Below are positions 40,501 to 48,500 of a DNA stretch of 64,000 nucleotides, piece after piece. The DNA comes from Archaeoglobus sp. UBA230 (GTDB lineage Archaea > Halobacteriota > Archaeoglobi > Archaeoglobales > Archaeoglobaceae). The stretch is from assembly GCA_002507545.1 (NCBI GenBank), contig DAVR01000016.1, positions 1 to 64,000 of the forward strand. Reading direction: 5' to 3'. The notes beneath the pieces were generated by a model that saw only the letters and a list, made by a program, of their open reading frames with translations, was not told the origin of the DNA and made no database searches. The position numbers and the translations under genes are program-made. Numbering within the stretch: the stretch's first letter is position 1; every line of letters begins with the position of its first letter.

Positions 40501-40698
40501 CTAAAATAGCCCGAACATTCTCCCAAGCCTATCTCTTTCCCTTTCCAACTCTCTGTAAGCTAAGTCATCCAACTCGTCAGCCCTTATGAAGTGCGGGCAA
40601 TACTTGCATTTTCTAAGCCCACATTCTTCTGGCTCGAATTCCTCATCGACCTCAGTATCGAAGTAATAGCTCTTCGGGTTGTTGCAAGCTCCCTTCAT
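40501..40698 (-). CDS. Small Cys-containing viral protein
   Basis: 65 residues from ATG 40698 (GGGAGGG upstream; a longer frame at 40761). Contains GACNNPKSYYFDT, PEECGLRKCKYCPHF and a charged helical tail (LAYRELERERDRLG). A zinc site of four Cys is likely. Overlaps the upstream gene stop. Confidence 0.6.
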   Translation of the reverse strand: MKGACNNPKSYYFDTEVDEEFEPEECGLRKCKYCPHFIRADELDDLAYRELERERDRLGRMFGLF

Positions 40699-41063
40699 CT
40701 TGATCCCTCCCGAATTCGCCAGAGCAATCGTATCGGACAATTGTATCGCTCGCCATTCCACTCGAAAATCGCCATCCTTCTGTTCACGACAGCCACGAGC
40801 TTGACAACAACTCCTCTCGGAACTCTCGCGTATTTTGGACCCATGTAAATTCTGAGTTCATCCTTGAGTTCGACATCCGAAAGAAAGTTGTTAGGACAGA
40901 GTTCAATGCAATCGTATATCGTTATTATTGGTGGCAAGCCTGTAAGTTCAGAGAACTTTTCGCACCACCAGTATTCGCCATAGGGAACCTTCCCCTTCAG
41001 GAAATCGCAATCCAAGAGATCAAGCAATCCCTTATCTTTGGCAATCTTCAGAAACTCATCCAC
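40695..41063 (-). CDS. Hypothetical viral protein
   Basis: 122 residues from GTG 41063, which overlaps the preceding stop (GTGGATGA) and has GGAGG nine bases upstream; the longer frame from 41291 runs antisense-like through neighbours and is rejected. Sequence: VDEFLKIAKDKGLLDLLDCDFL, IYDCIELCPNNFL, GPKYARVPRGVVVKLVAVV. Unknown family. Confidence 0.6.
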   Translation of the reverse strand: MDEFLKIAKDKGLLDLLDCDFLKGKVPYGEYWWCEKFSELTGLPPIITIYDCIELCPNNFLSDVELKDELRIYMGPKYARVPRGVVVKLVAVVNRRMAIFEWNGERYNCPIRLLWRIREGSR

Positions 41064-41178
41064 ACGAATCGGCCTCCTCTGGAAAACAATCGAAGTACAA
41101 CTCGCACTCGTGGCAGCAATCGTTGTGGCCCTCGATCCACATGTTGCAAGGAAAGTGAGGGCAGAGTTCGCAACACAT
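41056..41178 (-). CDS. Very Cys-rich mini-protein
   Basis: 40 residues, ten of them Cys: CCELCPHFPC, DCCHECELYFDCF, DSCG. ATG 41178, GGAGGT eleven bases upstream within the DUF5131 stop region. Probably binds metal. It lies between the DUF5131 gene and the 122-residue gene, overlapping the latter. Confidence 0.55.
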   Translation of the reverse strand: MCCELCPHFPCNMWIEGHNDCCHECELYFDCFPEEADSCG

Positions 41179-41182
41179 GGCA

Positions 41183-41887
41183 TCATCGCACCTCCGGAAA
41201 TTCTTGGATCTTCTCTGGCCATCGCAAGTTGTTCTTGAGGAAAATTGGGATTCCAAGTTCTCTTGCTGGCTTTATTATGCGTTCCACCCACTCTGGCTTA
41301 GGTGGGCGATAAGGATTGGTTTGGGCACCAACGATTATCCAATCGATGCCCTCGAAATCATCTGGCTCAAAAACACTCGGTTGCTTTAGCAATGGTTCAA
41401 AGCTCAGAAATCTGACCGATGGAGTTTTGGCTCTGAGCAACCAAGATTTAGCCACGTACAGATTTGCAAGATTCACACCATCTAATGTCGCTCCAATCCA
41501 AGTGTTCTTTGGAAATGCGAACCACGAGTACCTTCTCGGATTCTTCGTCAAAAATTGAAATACATGCTGCGAGTTGTCCTTGACAACATTGAGGACTTTG
41601 TGAACCCACTCTATTGGCACCCAAGCACCAAAAAGGTCTCCCATACTGACTGTGAAGATCATAGCGCTACCCATTGGGAGGTACGGATTCCTCGATCTGA
41701 AACTCTTTGGAACACTGTTATATGGCTCTTTCAGTCTTTCAGAGTGGAATGTTGGAGCATAGCCATACGGAAATAGCTTTTTGAAGCGATTAGCGATTTT
41801 GCGACCATAACAATAGGGGCAATTATGCAAGCAACCAGTTACAGGGTTCCAAGTGAAATCGGTCCATTCGATCTTTGTCCTATTCAT
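41183..41887 (-). CDS. DUF5131 / phage Gp37-Gp68 family protein
   Basis: 234 residues from ATG 41887. The family hallmark KIEWTDFTWNPVTGC is followed by LHNCPYCYGRKIANRF, a CxxxCxxC-like cluster site recalling radical-SAM enzymes; later MIFTVSMGDLFG, FQFLTKNPRR and PLLKQP. Found in many phages, activity not established, possibly nucleic-acid modification. The upstream frame to 41917 overlaps the membrane gene. Confidence 0.85.
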   Translation of the reverse strand: MNRTKIEWTDFTWNPVTGCLHNCPYCYGRKIANRFKKLFPYGYAPTFHSERLKEPYNSVPKSFRSRNPYLPMGSAMIFTVSMGDLFGAWVPIEWVHKVLNVVKDNSQHVFQFLTKNPRRYSWFAFPKNTWIGATLDGVNLANLYVAKSWLLRAKTPSVRFLSFEPLLKQPSVFEPDDFEGIDWIIVGAQTNPYRPPKPEWVERIIKPARELGIPIFLKNNLRWPEKIQEFPEVR

Positions 41888-42071
41888 ATCCTCCACCACT
41901 CCTGAGTTCGTCAACAAAAGCCCAAACGAGAACTGGAAGCCAAAGCACCATAGCTAAAAGCAACGTGATCAATTTGTCCTCGGGCTTCTTGTGGTATTTT
42001 GTGGCTCCAAAGCCTACCCAAGCCCCAATTGCAAAATAAATTAGAATCAGAATTGATAACGCTGCCATCAT
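41880..42071 (-). CDS. Small membrane protein, two helices
   Basis: 63 residues with hydrophobic helices ALSILILIYFAIGAWVGF and LITLLLAMVLWLPVLVWAFV and a charged loop (KYHKKPEDK). ATG overlaps the preceding stop. Role unknown. Confidence 0.6.
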   Translation of the reverse strand: MMAALSILILIYFAIGAWVGFGATKYHKKPEDKLITLLLAMVLWLPVLVWAFVDELRSGGGYE

Positions 42072-42196
42072 CTGTTACACCTCACTTGTTTGAATCCGAC
42101 GAATCCGCCAAAATAGGGGCATTTCTGACACATCTCGAGTGTCATGAGTCCATGATGCTTGCAATTTACAGCTCCGATGACAATGACAATCTGCAT
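42068..42196 (-). CDS. Cys/His mini-protein
   Basis: 42 residues (MQIVIVIGAVNCKHHGLMT, MCQKCPYFGGF, VRCN). CxHH and CxxC could form a zinc knuckle. ATG 42196, stop overlapping the next start (ATGA). It follows the 80-residue gene by two bases. Confidence 0.55.
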   Translation of the reverse strand: MQIVIVIGAVNCKHHGLMTLEMCQKCPYFGGFVGFKQVRCNR

Positions 42197-42198
42197 TG

Positions 42199-42441
42199 TT
42201 AATCCCCCTCGAACTCCACAAAATCGTCAAGACTTCGCTCATTGATGCTGCTAATCGGTTCGAGCTTCAGCTCGAAAACAGCGCCTTTTTTTATTGTTCT
42301 CAGAAATCTCTTCAAGTCCTCCTTTGTTTCAGCCTTGATTGTTATCGTGATGTCTATGTCTCCAGTGTTCTGCAACTTTGCTTTGTAAGTCCTTTTCTTC
42401 ATCGAATCTTCAACACCAATGCTTCTGAGAGTTACATACAT
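42199..42441 (-). CDS. Hypothetical viral protein
   Basis: 80 residues, beta-rich (KKRTYKAKLQNTGDIDITITIKAETKEDLKRFL, GAVFELKLEPIS) with an acidic end. An inner ATG (SMKKRTY, residue 14) may be the start. Directly after PCNA; no family recognised, a clamp-associated role is possible. Confidence 0.5.
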   Translation of the reverse strand: MYVTLRSIGVEDSMKKRTYKAKLQNTGDIDITITIKAETKEDLKRFLRTIKKGAVFELKLEPISSINERSLDDFVEFEGD

Positions 42442-42443
42442 TG

Positions 42444-43166
42444 CTATCCCTCGTACTCTATTCTTGGAGCCAAGAAATACTCCACAACGACACTTCCGAT
42501 TTCGAAGTGCAACCTCACTGGATAATCGGTGCCAAGATGTATCGTGAGCAAATCGTCAGATGATGCGACTTTTAGCATCATTTCCAAGTAATCCAAGCCA
42601 AACATGCTTCTGGCTTCAGCGCCCTCGAACTCTTCAAGATCCGCAGAATCGATTTCGAGAACGAGCCTATCGATATCTCCTTTTGCTTCTACGTAGAACG
42701 ATTCTTTGTCGGTTCTGAAAATTACGCTGTCAGATATGTTTTTAGCAAGAGAAATGAACTTCTTGACTTCTTCAACCTTCAAAGTTATCTTGGCTGGCAA
42801 ATCCAAGCTTGGTTGTTTAGGCTCCCTTCTTATTGCCGAAGGATCTATGGCTTTAAGCTCGTATGCCATGTTCCCGCTTCGCAACTTTATTGCTTTTCCA
42901 TCGAAAACGATGTCTACTAAATCGTCCTTTTTCAGTCCTTTCAACAAATCGTTGAGTCTGTCTATGTCCACACCCACGATCTCTTCCTTCGCATCGAAGG
43001 CTTCGAAAGCATCCAATGGTACTTTCACGATGACCATCGCGACATTGCTGGCATCCACAGCTCTGACATTGAGTCCATCGTTGAATCGAAACTTTGCCTC
43101 GCTGACAAAAGGTCTGAGAGCTTGTACTACTGTTTTAAGAATAGAAGCCTTGCATATTACATTCAT
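42444..43166 (-). CDS. Viral PCNA sliding clamp
   Basis: 240-residue PCNA: N-terminal FRFNDGLNVRAVDASNVAMVIVKV, FDAKEEIVGVDIDRLNDLLK, a central interdomain connector with IDPSAIRREPKQPSLDLPAKI, and C-terminal YPVRLHFEIGSVVVEYFLAPRIEYEG. Forms a ring that tethers polymerases and other enzymes. Flanked by unknown early genes; presumably recruits the host polymerase, since none is encoded here. Confidence 0.92.
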   Translation of the reverse strand: MNVICKASILKTVVQALRPFVSEAKFRFNDGLNVRAVDASNVAMVIVKVPLDAFEAFDAKEEIVGVDIDRLNDLLKGLKKDDLVDIVFDGKAIKLRSGNMAYELKAIDPSAIRREPKQPSLDLPAKITLKVEEVKKFISLAKNISDSVIFRTDKESFYVEAKGDIDRLVLEIDSADLEEFEGAEARSMFGLDYLEMMLKVASSDDLLTIHLGTDYPVRLHFEIGSVVVEYFLAPRIEYEG

Positions 43167-43441
43167 TCTCTCACCTCAACGCGTATTTTTGCGCTCTCGA
43201 CAATCTGATCGAAGTCCACTATTCCTCCATGTACCAAGCTTTTAATGAGCAATTCAATCGCTTTCTTGGCTTGCCTCTCACTCTTCAACCTGAAGAATCC
43301 GAGGCGAGGCTTCTTCCTGTCCGTAACAGCGAAGAATTCGAAGCCATCCCTTCCATTTCTGTCCTTCGTTGGTCTGTAGTATATTTGCTTGATGTCATCG
43401 GCCCTGATGTAAAGTCTGCCAGTCTTTATCCACGTGTTCAT
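43163..43441 (-). CDS. Hypothetical viral protein upstream of PCNA
   Basis: 92 residues: WIKTGRLYIRADDIKQIYYRP, DGFEFFAVTDRKKPRLGFFRL, AKKAIELLIKSL. A PH-like or small beta pattern with a C-terminal helix. Overlaps PCNA and the KH gene by four bases each. Family unknown. Confidence 0.55.
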   Translation of the reverse strand: MNTWIKTGRLYIRADDIKQIYYRPTKDRNGRDGFEFFAVTDRKKPRLGFFRLKSERQAKKAIELLIKSLVHGGIVDFDQIVESAKIRVEVRE

Positions 43442-43806
43442 TGGTCATCCCCTCCAGAACCATCTACGACAACTTTGAGTGGCATTCCGATGTATTTGCT
43501 CAACATCTTCATCTTCCAGCCTTTCTTGCCAATGACTTTTCCAGCTGTCTTCCTGTTATCGACTTCTATCGCCAAGTACAAGCGCTTGATACCATATTTG
43601 GAAAGGATTGATGACAGAGCTTTGATGTCCTTTGGTAAGGGCTTCATCAGAAGAATGTGGTTGCTGAGATCCTTGACCGCATCGTAGCTTATTATGGCGA
43701 AAATGTGATTCGGATCTTCCAAGCGAAGCAAGGCGTGTTCCTTTACTATGTTAACGATTGGCTCGCCCTTATTGGCAAGTATCTCTACAAGTTTCAATTC
43801 GTTCAT
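43438..43806 (-). CDS. KH-domain viral protein
   Basis: 122 residues. N-terminal half: LVEILANKGEPIVNIVKEHAL, IFAIISYDAVKDLSNHILL. C-terminal: YLAIEVDNRKTAGKVIGKKGWKMKMLSKY, a KH-type fold with its GxxG loop (GKKG), suggesting single-strand nucleic-acid binding. Lies in the early cluster with PCNA. KH proteins are uncommon in tailed viruses. Confidence 0.65.
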   Translation of the reverse strand: MNELKLVEILANKGEPIVNIVKEHALLRLEDPNHIFAIISYDAVKDLSNHILLMKPLPKDIKALSSILSKYGIKRLYLAIEVDNRKTAGKVIGKKGWKMKMLSKYIGMPLKVVVDGSGGDDQ

Positions 43807-44402
43807 CGCTCATCCCCCATGTACCTCTCGCTCAACCTCTCGATTTCATCAAGCACTACGACAACATCCTTGTAGCGTACATCGCCCATCGTTGCAATGA
43901 ACTTCCTCAAAGCGTGTTTCTCATCAGCGTTTCTCGCCTTCTCTATAGCATCCAAAACAGCTCTGATTGTCTTCTTGGGCAGCTTTGTTTTGCCATAAAG
44001 CAATGCCTCGAGGTCGTTGCGATCAAAAGAATATCTTATCCTGGAAATCGTGTCATTCAATCTCTTCAAAATTTCAATTGCCTCCTCGAGCAACAATCCA
44101 TACTTTCGCACTTCTTCTGGCGTGATTGTCTTTTGCAATGGATTCGTGTCAAGGGGGCATTGTTGGAGCTCTTCTATCAGGACTATATCTCCAGTCGCCA
44201 AACAAACATGCCTATCGCCATTAATGTTCGCTATGCCGCTGTATTTGCAATCGTTGCAACCGAGAAACTCTTTGATGTCTATCAATTCCCCTCTCATGCA
44301 AAGGTCTCTATCGGGACAACTCTCATCGCATTGCTTGTTGTGGTATGGGTGGTCCTTGTTATTCTGACATACCTCGAAGAACGGATTGGGAACTTGCTTC
44401 AT
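43803..44402 (-). CDS. Multi-cysteine viral protein
   Basis: 199 residues from ATG 44402 (AGGGGT seven bases upstream; GTG 44411 possible). The N-terminal half has many Cys (FEVCQNN, CDESCPDRDLCMRG, LGCNDCKYSG, VCLATG, QCPLDT); the C-terminal half is helical and charged (EAIEILKRLNDTISRIRY). Likely metal-binding; family unknown. ATGA overlap with the KH gene. Confidence 0.6.
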   Translation of the reverse strand: MKQVPNPFFEVCQNNKDHPYHNKQCDESCPDRDLCMRGELIDIKEFLGCNDCKYSGIANINGDRHVCLATGDIVLIEELQQCPLDTNPLQKTITPEEVRKYGLLLEEAIEILKRLNDTISRIRYSFDRNDLEALLYGKTKLPKKTIRAVLDAIEKARNADEKHALRKFIATMGDVRYKDVVVVLDEIERLSERYMGDER

Positions 44403-44677
44403 TGCTCGCACCCCTTACAAAAATTGCGGATCTTCTCCTCTGCCTCCCTTGGCAACTTGAAAATTGGAATCAGCATTTCGTTGTTTATTATATCTATAAT
44501 TTCCTCAGCGGTTTTGGCGTATTTTATGCCAAGTGTTCTGAACTTTCCACTCCAGTACTTGATAGTACTTGTTATTTTGAATCTTGGTTTCCGCTTGTAG
44601 CGCTGAATGGTGATAAACTCGTAACCCACCCAAGTTCGACCCAATGGTATTGTCAACTTGTCTGACAAGAGTATCAC
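44399..44677 (-). CDS. Hypothetical viral protein
   Basis: 92 residues from GTG 44677, overlapping the upstream stop (GTGA). KLTIPLGRTWVGYEFITIQRY, KPRFKITSTIKYWSGKF, ending in FCKGCEQ. No family recognised. Confidence 0.55.
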   Translation of the reverse strand: MILLSDKLTIPLGRTWVGYEFITIQRYKRKPRFKITSTIKYWSGKFRTLGIKYAKTAEEIIDIINNEMLIPIFKLPREAEEKIRNFCKGCEQ

Positions 44678-45231
44678 CCCATCTGAACGATAGCCTTTAT
44701 TTTCTCGATCTCAGCCTTGAGCTCTTCCTCAGTAGGTTTACTCACCCTGCAATCCACGATCATTTGCTTGAGCTTTGCAACCAATGCTTGCAATTGCCCT
44801 CTGATCTCCTTTCTTCTTCCGATTAGGATATTGGTTTTGTCGAGCACATTAATTGCAAATTCCAACGCAAGTTTTGCTTCATATATCTCCTTGAGGAACT
44901 CTACAAGATCATCTTGCTCATCCTTGCACTTGTCACATAGCGTAACGCCATCGTTGCGCAACAACCAACCAGTGGGCACGGAAGTACTGTTCTCAACAAC
45001 AACCTTCTTACCACACTTCAAGCACTCGTGTTCAGAGGTATAGGGAAACTTCAACTCTTTTGCAAAGCAACGAAGTTCGCTAAATTCTCCGAGAGTTCTT
45101 AAAACCTCATTCTTACAGTTTCCAGAGTGCTTGCACGCAGAATCTATGTTTGGTTCATAACGCCCGCAAATTATCTCCGCGACACTTTTGCCACGCTTGT
45201 AAACTTTAATAGCCTTGTACTTAGTTGGCAT
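44674..45231 (-). CDS. Zinc-finger-like viral protein
   Basis: 185 residues: N-terminal IICGRYEPNIDSACKHSGNC, then a central CLKCGKKVV ... LCDKCKDEQ pair (treble-clef type) and a helical C-terminus (AKLALEFAINVLDKTN, ELKAEIEKIKAIV). Probable DNA or RNA binding. Confidence 0.6.
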   Translation of the reverse strand: MPTKYKAIKVYKRGKSVAEIICGRYEPNIDSACKHSGNCKNEVLRTLGEFSELRCFAKELKFPYTSEHECLKCGKKVVVENSTSVPTGWLLRNDGVTLCDKCKDEQDDLVEFLKEIYEAKLALEFAINVLDKTNILIGRRKEIRGQLQALVAKLKQMIVDCRVSKPTEEELKAEIEKIKAIVQMG

Positions 45232-45433
45232 TGCAAAGCCCCCTCACCAGCTTCCTAAACCCTTCATCCACAACCAAATCCTCGTACTCGACATCTATGT
45301 CGTACAATCCATCATCTCTGCGTTCCACTTCGAGGCTCACGAGCCTCGAGCCATATCGGCGGATCTCTTCCAACACTGTTCGCTCGAGTTCCTCTAAACT
45401 AACTCCTGTCACGATATAGTTTCGAACCAACAT
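45221..45433 (-). CDS. Small acidic viral protein
   Basis: 70 residues from ATG 45433 (GGAGGT six bases upstream; a longer frame at 45547). VSLEELERTVLEEIRRYGSRLV, YDIDVEYEDLVVDEGFRKLV. Overlaps the end of the first early gene. Family unknown. Confidence 0.55.
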   Translation of the reverse strand: MLVRNYIVTGVSLEELERTVLEEIRRYGSRLVSLEVERRDDGLYDIDVEYEDLVVDEGFRKLVRGLCNAN

Positions 45434-46500
45434 GGCTCCACCTCCAATGGGGATGCCTGTGAAGGCGGAGCCATCGATGCATTCAGAAGGGTCTCCAAGG
45501 AAGAACCAGTAATGATCCAGATTCCATAGTGTCTGCAAAACTCCCATGCTGAATCGTAAACACTGCCATCCACAACGAGCGCTGGAATTGCAAGATCACC
45601 ATAGGCTTGTTTGACATCCAAGTAATATTCAGCGAGAAAACCTTTCGTAACTCTGAAATTGTACTTAAACTCGAAAACAATCGTTATGCTTCCATGGAAC
45701 CACTTTAGCCTTTTCCACTTGCCATTTACTTCTATGACTGGAATCGCGTAGGCAACGAGGTCAAAGATTCGAAGCTTTCCATTTGGCAATTGCTTCCTAA
45801 CTTGTTTGTTGAATTCGAAGATCTGTATTGCGATTCTGTTTGTTTCAAAAAGAGTTGAGAGAGCTTCGTAAAGCAAGCTCTCGAACTCTCTGCCCTTCTT
45901 CATCGCCTCGTGCCTCTTCTGTATTGACAATTCGAGTTTCTCCTCGATTATCCTGTCAATGTTCTGTTCGAGTTCTGGACTGTAGTAGAATGTCGCATCG
46001 ACATAGCGACCTTGGTACTTCTTGATATGTTTCGATGCCAACAAGCCATTGCGGATGTAGTTCTCGAGAGGTGTCAGATCCACAGTTCCATACTCGCTCC
46101 TGATGTCGTAGTTGCTCAAGATTTCCTTGCCATATTTTATTCTGTCGTAGATGTCAACAATTCTGTCTGGCAAGTTTTCGGCCAAGAATTGCTCGACAAG
46201 TCTGTCGTGGAGAGATGCGAGTTTGTGGCTGAAGTACAAGTAGAAGCGCTCGTTACCCCTCAAACTGATGATCCCCTTGCTTCTCGAAAGAGCTCCTTTT
46301 CTATAGAGAGATGACAGAGCTTCACTTATGCGCTTTTGATTCCCTTTGAAGTCCATCGAAGTGAAGTATGGTTTACCGAATTGCGATAATTGGTGGAGAA
46401 TAGATTCGAGTGTAGATCCTGGATTCGTGTGCAACAAAACGCCATCGAGCTTGTAGACCCTCATTCCCCCCTTGGTGTCCCTGACATGCTCGACAATCAT
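45409..46500 (-). CDS. Winged-helix plus nuclease-like protein, first early gene
   Basis: 363 residues. N-terminal winged helix (QLSQFGKPYFTSMDF, RISEALSSLYRKGALSRSKGI) and a helical middle. The C-terminal third has a restriction-nuclease-like order: FESLLYEAL, GKLRIFDLVAYAI, SITIVFEFKYN (E-x-K) and LDVKQAYGDLAIPALVV. Likely binds and cuts or nicks DNA. First gene of the early unit, 130 bases from tRNA-Thr; ATG preceded by GGTGGTG. Confidence 0.6.
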   Translation of the reverse strand: MIVEHVRDTKGGMRVYKLDGVLLHTNPGSTLESILHQLSQFGKPYFTSMDFKGNQKRISEALSSLYRKGALSRSKGIISLRGNERFYLYFSHKLASLHDRLVEQFLAENLPDRIVDIYDRIKYGKEILSNYDIRSEYGTVDLTPLENYIRNGLLASKHIKKYQGRYVDATFYYSPELEQNIDRIIEEKLELSIQKRHEAMKKGREFESLLYEALSTLFETNRIAIQIFEFNKQVRKQLPNGKLRIFDLVAYAIPVIEVNGKWKRLKWFHGSITIVFEFKYNFRVTKGFLAEYYLDVKQAYGDLAIPALVVDGSVYDSAWEFCRHYGIWIITGSSLETLLNASMAPPSQASPLEVEPCWFETIS

Positions 46501-46629
46501 TCACACCACCCGTGGTTCGCAAAAAGAGAAGTTCTTGCCTTTAAGCTCAAGGATTTTTGAGCAACTTTGCAAAACTGTGGCAACCTCTAAGTTAAGCTTA
46601 GCTACGCTTGAGAAGAGTTTGGATAACGA

Positions 46630-46702
46630 AGCCGCCGGCGGGATTTGAACCCGCGACCTGGTGATTACAAGTCACCCGCTCTGCCAGCTGAGCCACGGCG
46701 GC
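46630..46702 (-). tRNA. tRNA-Thr (TGT)
   Basis: 73 bases. Acceptor GCCGCCG/CGGCGGC with U73, typical of archaeal threonine tRNAs; T-arm GCGGG-TTCAAAT-CCCGC; loop CTTGTAA with anticodon TGT. No intron, no encoded CCA. A TTAATTAA box about 30 bases upstream may be its promoter. It borders the provirus and could mark the insertion site, but no second copy of its 3' end was found on the left side. Confidence 0.95.
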
Positions 46703-46746
46703 ACTCTGCTTTCATTTTGATTCGGAGAGTTAATTAATTTTTTGCT

Positions 46747-47514
46747 TTACTCTAAGGTGCTCCTTTCAAAGGCAAACATCGCGATTCCAAGGAAAGCTAA
46801 CGCAAGAAAACCAAGAATGGACAGATCAGTAGAAAGGGGAAAGACACCATCAACATCAGTAAGCATACTTCTCGCCCCATCCACTGCGTATGTTAGGGGG
46901 TTTATGTAAGCCAGTAACTTCATCCACCATGGCATCGCATTTATTGGATATATCGCACCGCTGAGAAAAATGATAGGAAGCATTAGAACTGCCATAATCA
47001 TCTGAAATCCCTCCATGCTCTGTATTCTCGTCGCCAAGCAAACACCAAAGCTTGAAAATGCGACAGCAAGGAGTAATCCAACACCAAGAGTTGGTAGAAT
47101 GCCAGGAATCCGAACTTCTGTGATTAGAAGTGTTAAAAAGAGGATTATCGCCCCCTGAACTGTTGCAACAATAGAATCGCCCACGATTCTTCCAGATATC
47201 GTCTCTTTTCTTGATGCTGGAGCAACGAGTACTTCCTTTAGGAACCCAAACTCTCTGTCCCATATCACGCTAACACCACTTATAAAGCTCTGATTGAAGA
47301 TCGTCATGGCAAAAATTCCGGGTGCAAGATATGTGAGATAGTTTACACCACCAAATACTCTCACATCTTTGAAAACCCCGCTCCATCCCACCCCGAAGAA
47401 TATCAGCCAGATCAGTGGGTTTACAACCATTCCCACAACTCTCGATTTGGCACGGCTGAATCGCTTGATCTGCCGATAAACCATTATGATGAAGGCTCTC
47501 ATCTTCTCATCCAC
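46747..47514 (-). CDS. ABC-2 type exporter permease
   Basis: 255 residues, six hydrophobic segments (for example LTYLAPGIFAMTIFNQSF, ATVQGAIILFLTLLI, MIMAVLMLPIIFLSGAIYPI), the DrrB/NodJ pattern with LSGAIYPINAMPWWM and LTYAVDGARSML near the end. Exports drugs, lipids or polysaccharide. Overlaps its ATPase partner by 16 bases. Confidence 0.9.
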   Translation of the reverse strand: MDEKMRAFIIMVYRQIKRFSRAKSRVVGMVVNPLIWLIFFGVGWSGVFKDVRVFGGVNYLTYLAPGIFAMTIFNQSFISGVSVIWDREFGFLKEVLVAPASRKETISGRIVGDSIVATVQGAIILFLTLLITEVRIPGILPTLGVGLLLAVAFSSFGVCLATRIQSMEGFQMIMAVLMLPIIFLSGAIYPINAMPWWMKLLAYINPLTYAVDGARSMLTDVDGVFPLSTDLSILGFLALAFLGIAMFAFERSTLE

Positions 47515-48500
47515 GACCTCACGATGGTTTTGAAAAATTCTCCTCCTTCGTCCCTTATCTCTCTACCTGTCAGGTGCAGAAACACATCGTTGAGAGTTGG
47601 CTGGTGATATGTCATCTCAACGATTTTCACACCCTTCTCCCTTGCAATCTCGAAAATTTTAGGTAGAGCTTCTGCAGCGTTCTCAACGTCAATTCTAATC
47701 CTACCGTCTCTTAATACCTTACATGACTTTATGAAGTCTCCTTCTTCAAAACACTCAGCATTGCTATCAACTCTGACATACACCACATCACTACCAACCA
47801 ATTTTTTGAGTTCATCACATCTTCCCTCTGCGATAATTTTTCCGTGATCTATGATAGCTATCTTGTCCGCCAACTTCTCAGCCTCCTCCATATAGTGAGT
47901 TGTAAGAAATACCGTCATGTCGTGCTCTTCTTTTATTGTTTTGATGTAATTCCAAACGTGAACCCTTGTCTGAGGGTCCAGACCGAGCGTCGGCTCATCG
48001 AGGAACAGAACTTCAGGCTCATGAAGTAACGAGCGGGCAATTTCCAGTCTTCTCTGCATACCACCACTAAAGTGCCTTACAAGCCTATCCTTAAAATCCC
48101 AGAGTTCAACGAATCTCAGTAACCTCTCTATCTTGTCCCTCAACTTCACACCGCTCAATCCGTAAACTCCACCATGTATCAACATGTTCTCGTAAGCTGT
48201 CAAATCCCTGTCTACGCTTGGTTCCTGAAATACAATTCCAATCTTCTTTCTGACTTCCTTTGCTTCTTTGACAACATCAAGCCCCGCAACCTTCGCCTTT
48301 CCATCCGTTGGCTTGAGTAATGTCGTTAAAATGTGAACAGTGGTCGTTTTCCCAGCCCCATTTGGACCAAGAAAGGCAAAAACTTCACCTCTCCTAACCT
48401 TGAAGGATATACTCTTAATGGCTTCAAAATCTCCAAATCTTTTGACCAGATTTTCGACCTCAATCGCGTACGTAGCCTTCACCCAGCTTGCCTTCTTCAT
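47499..48500 (-). CDS. ABC-2 type exporter ATPase
   Basis: 333 residues. Walker A GPNGAGKTTT, Q-loop FQEPSVDRDL, signature FSGGMQRRLEIARSL, Walker B VLFLDEPTLGLD and H-loop TTHYME. The DrrA-type C-terminal extension ends VEMTYHQPTLNDVFLHLTGREIRD. Substrate unknown. Partially overlaps the small winged-helix gene upstream. Confidence 0.93.
   Translation of the reverse strand: MKKASWVKATYAIEVENLVKRFGDFEAIKSISFKVRRGEVFAFLGPNGAGKTTTVHILTTLLKPTDGKAKVAGLDVVKEAKEVRKKIGIVFQEPSVDRDLTAYENMLIHGGVYGLSGVKLRDKIERLLRFVELWDFKDRLVRHFSGGMQRRLEIARSLLHEPEVLFLDEPTLGLDPQTRVHVWNYIKTIKEEHDMTVFLTTHYMEEAEKLADKIAIIDHGKIIAEGRCDELKKLVGSDVVYVRVDSNAECFEEGDFIKSCKVLRDGRIRIDVENAAEALPKIFEIAREKGVKIVEMTYHQPTLNDVFLHLTGREIRDEGGEFFKTIVRSWMRR

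Larger units (their letters stand above)
3826..46500. mobile_element. Myovirus-like archaeal provirus (about 43 kb)
   Basis: Continuous block with a full tailed-virus gene complement: small and large terminase, portal, head protease/scaffold, HK97-fold capsid, tail sheath, tube, tape measure, gp25, gpJ, spike and fibres, plus PCNA and DNA-modification enzymes. Almost every gene is on the minus strand with overlapping starts and stops. Host genes lie on both sides: purB and its partner on the left, tRNA-Thr and an ABC exporter on the right. The left edge could lie anywhere from 3256 to 3826. No integrase, transposase or direct attachment repeat was recognised, so the ends are inferred from gene content. 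Confidence 0.85.

Noticed and set aside
40695-41291. Long 198-residue frame in place of the 122-residue gene
   Set aside because: Its first 76 codons run over the Cys-rich gene and the DUF5131 gene end; the GTG at 41063 has a ribosome site and a normal overlap.
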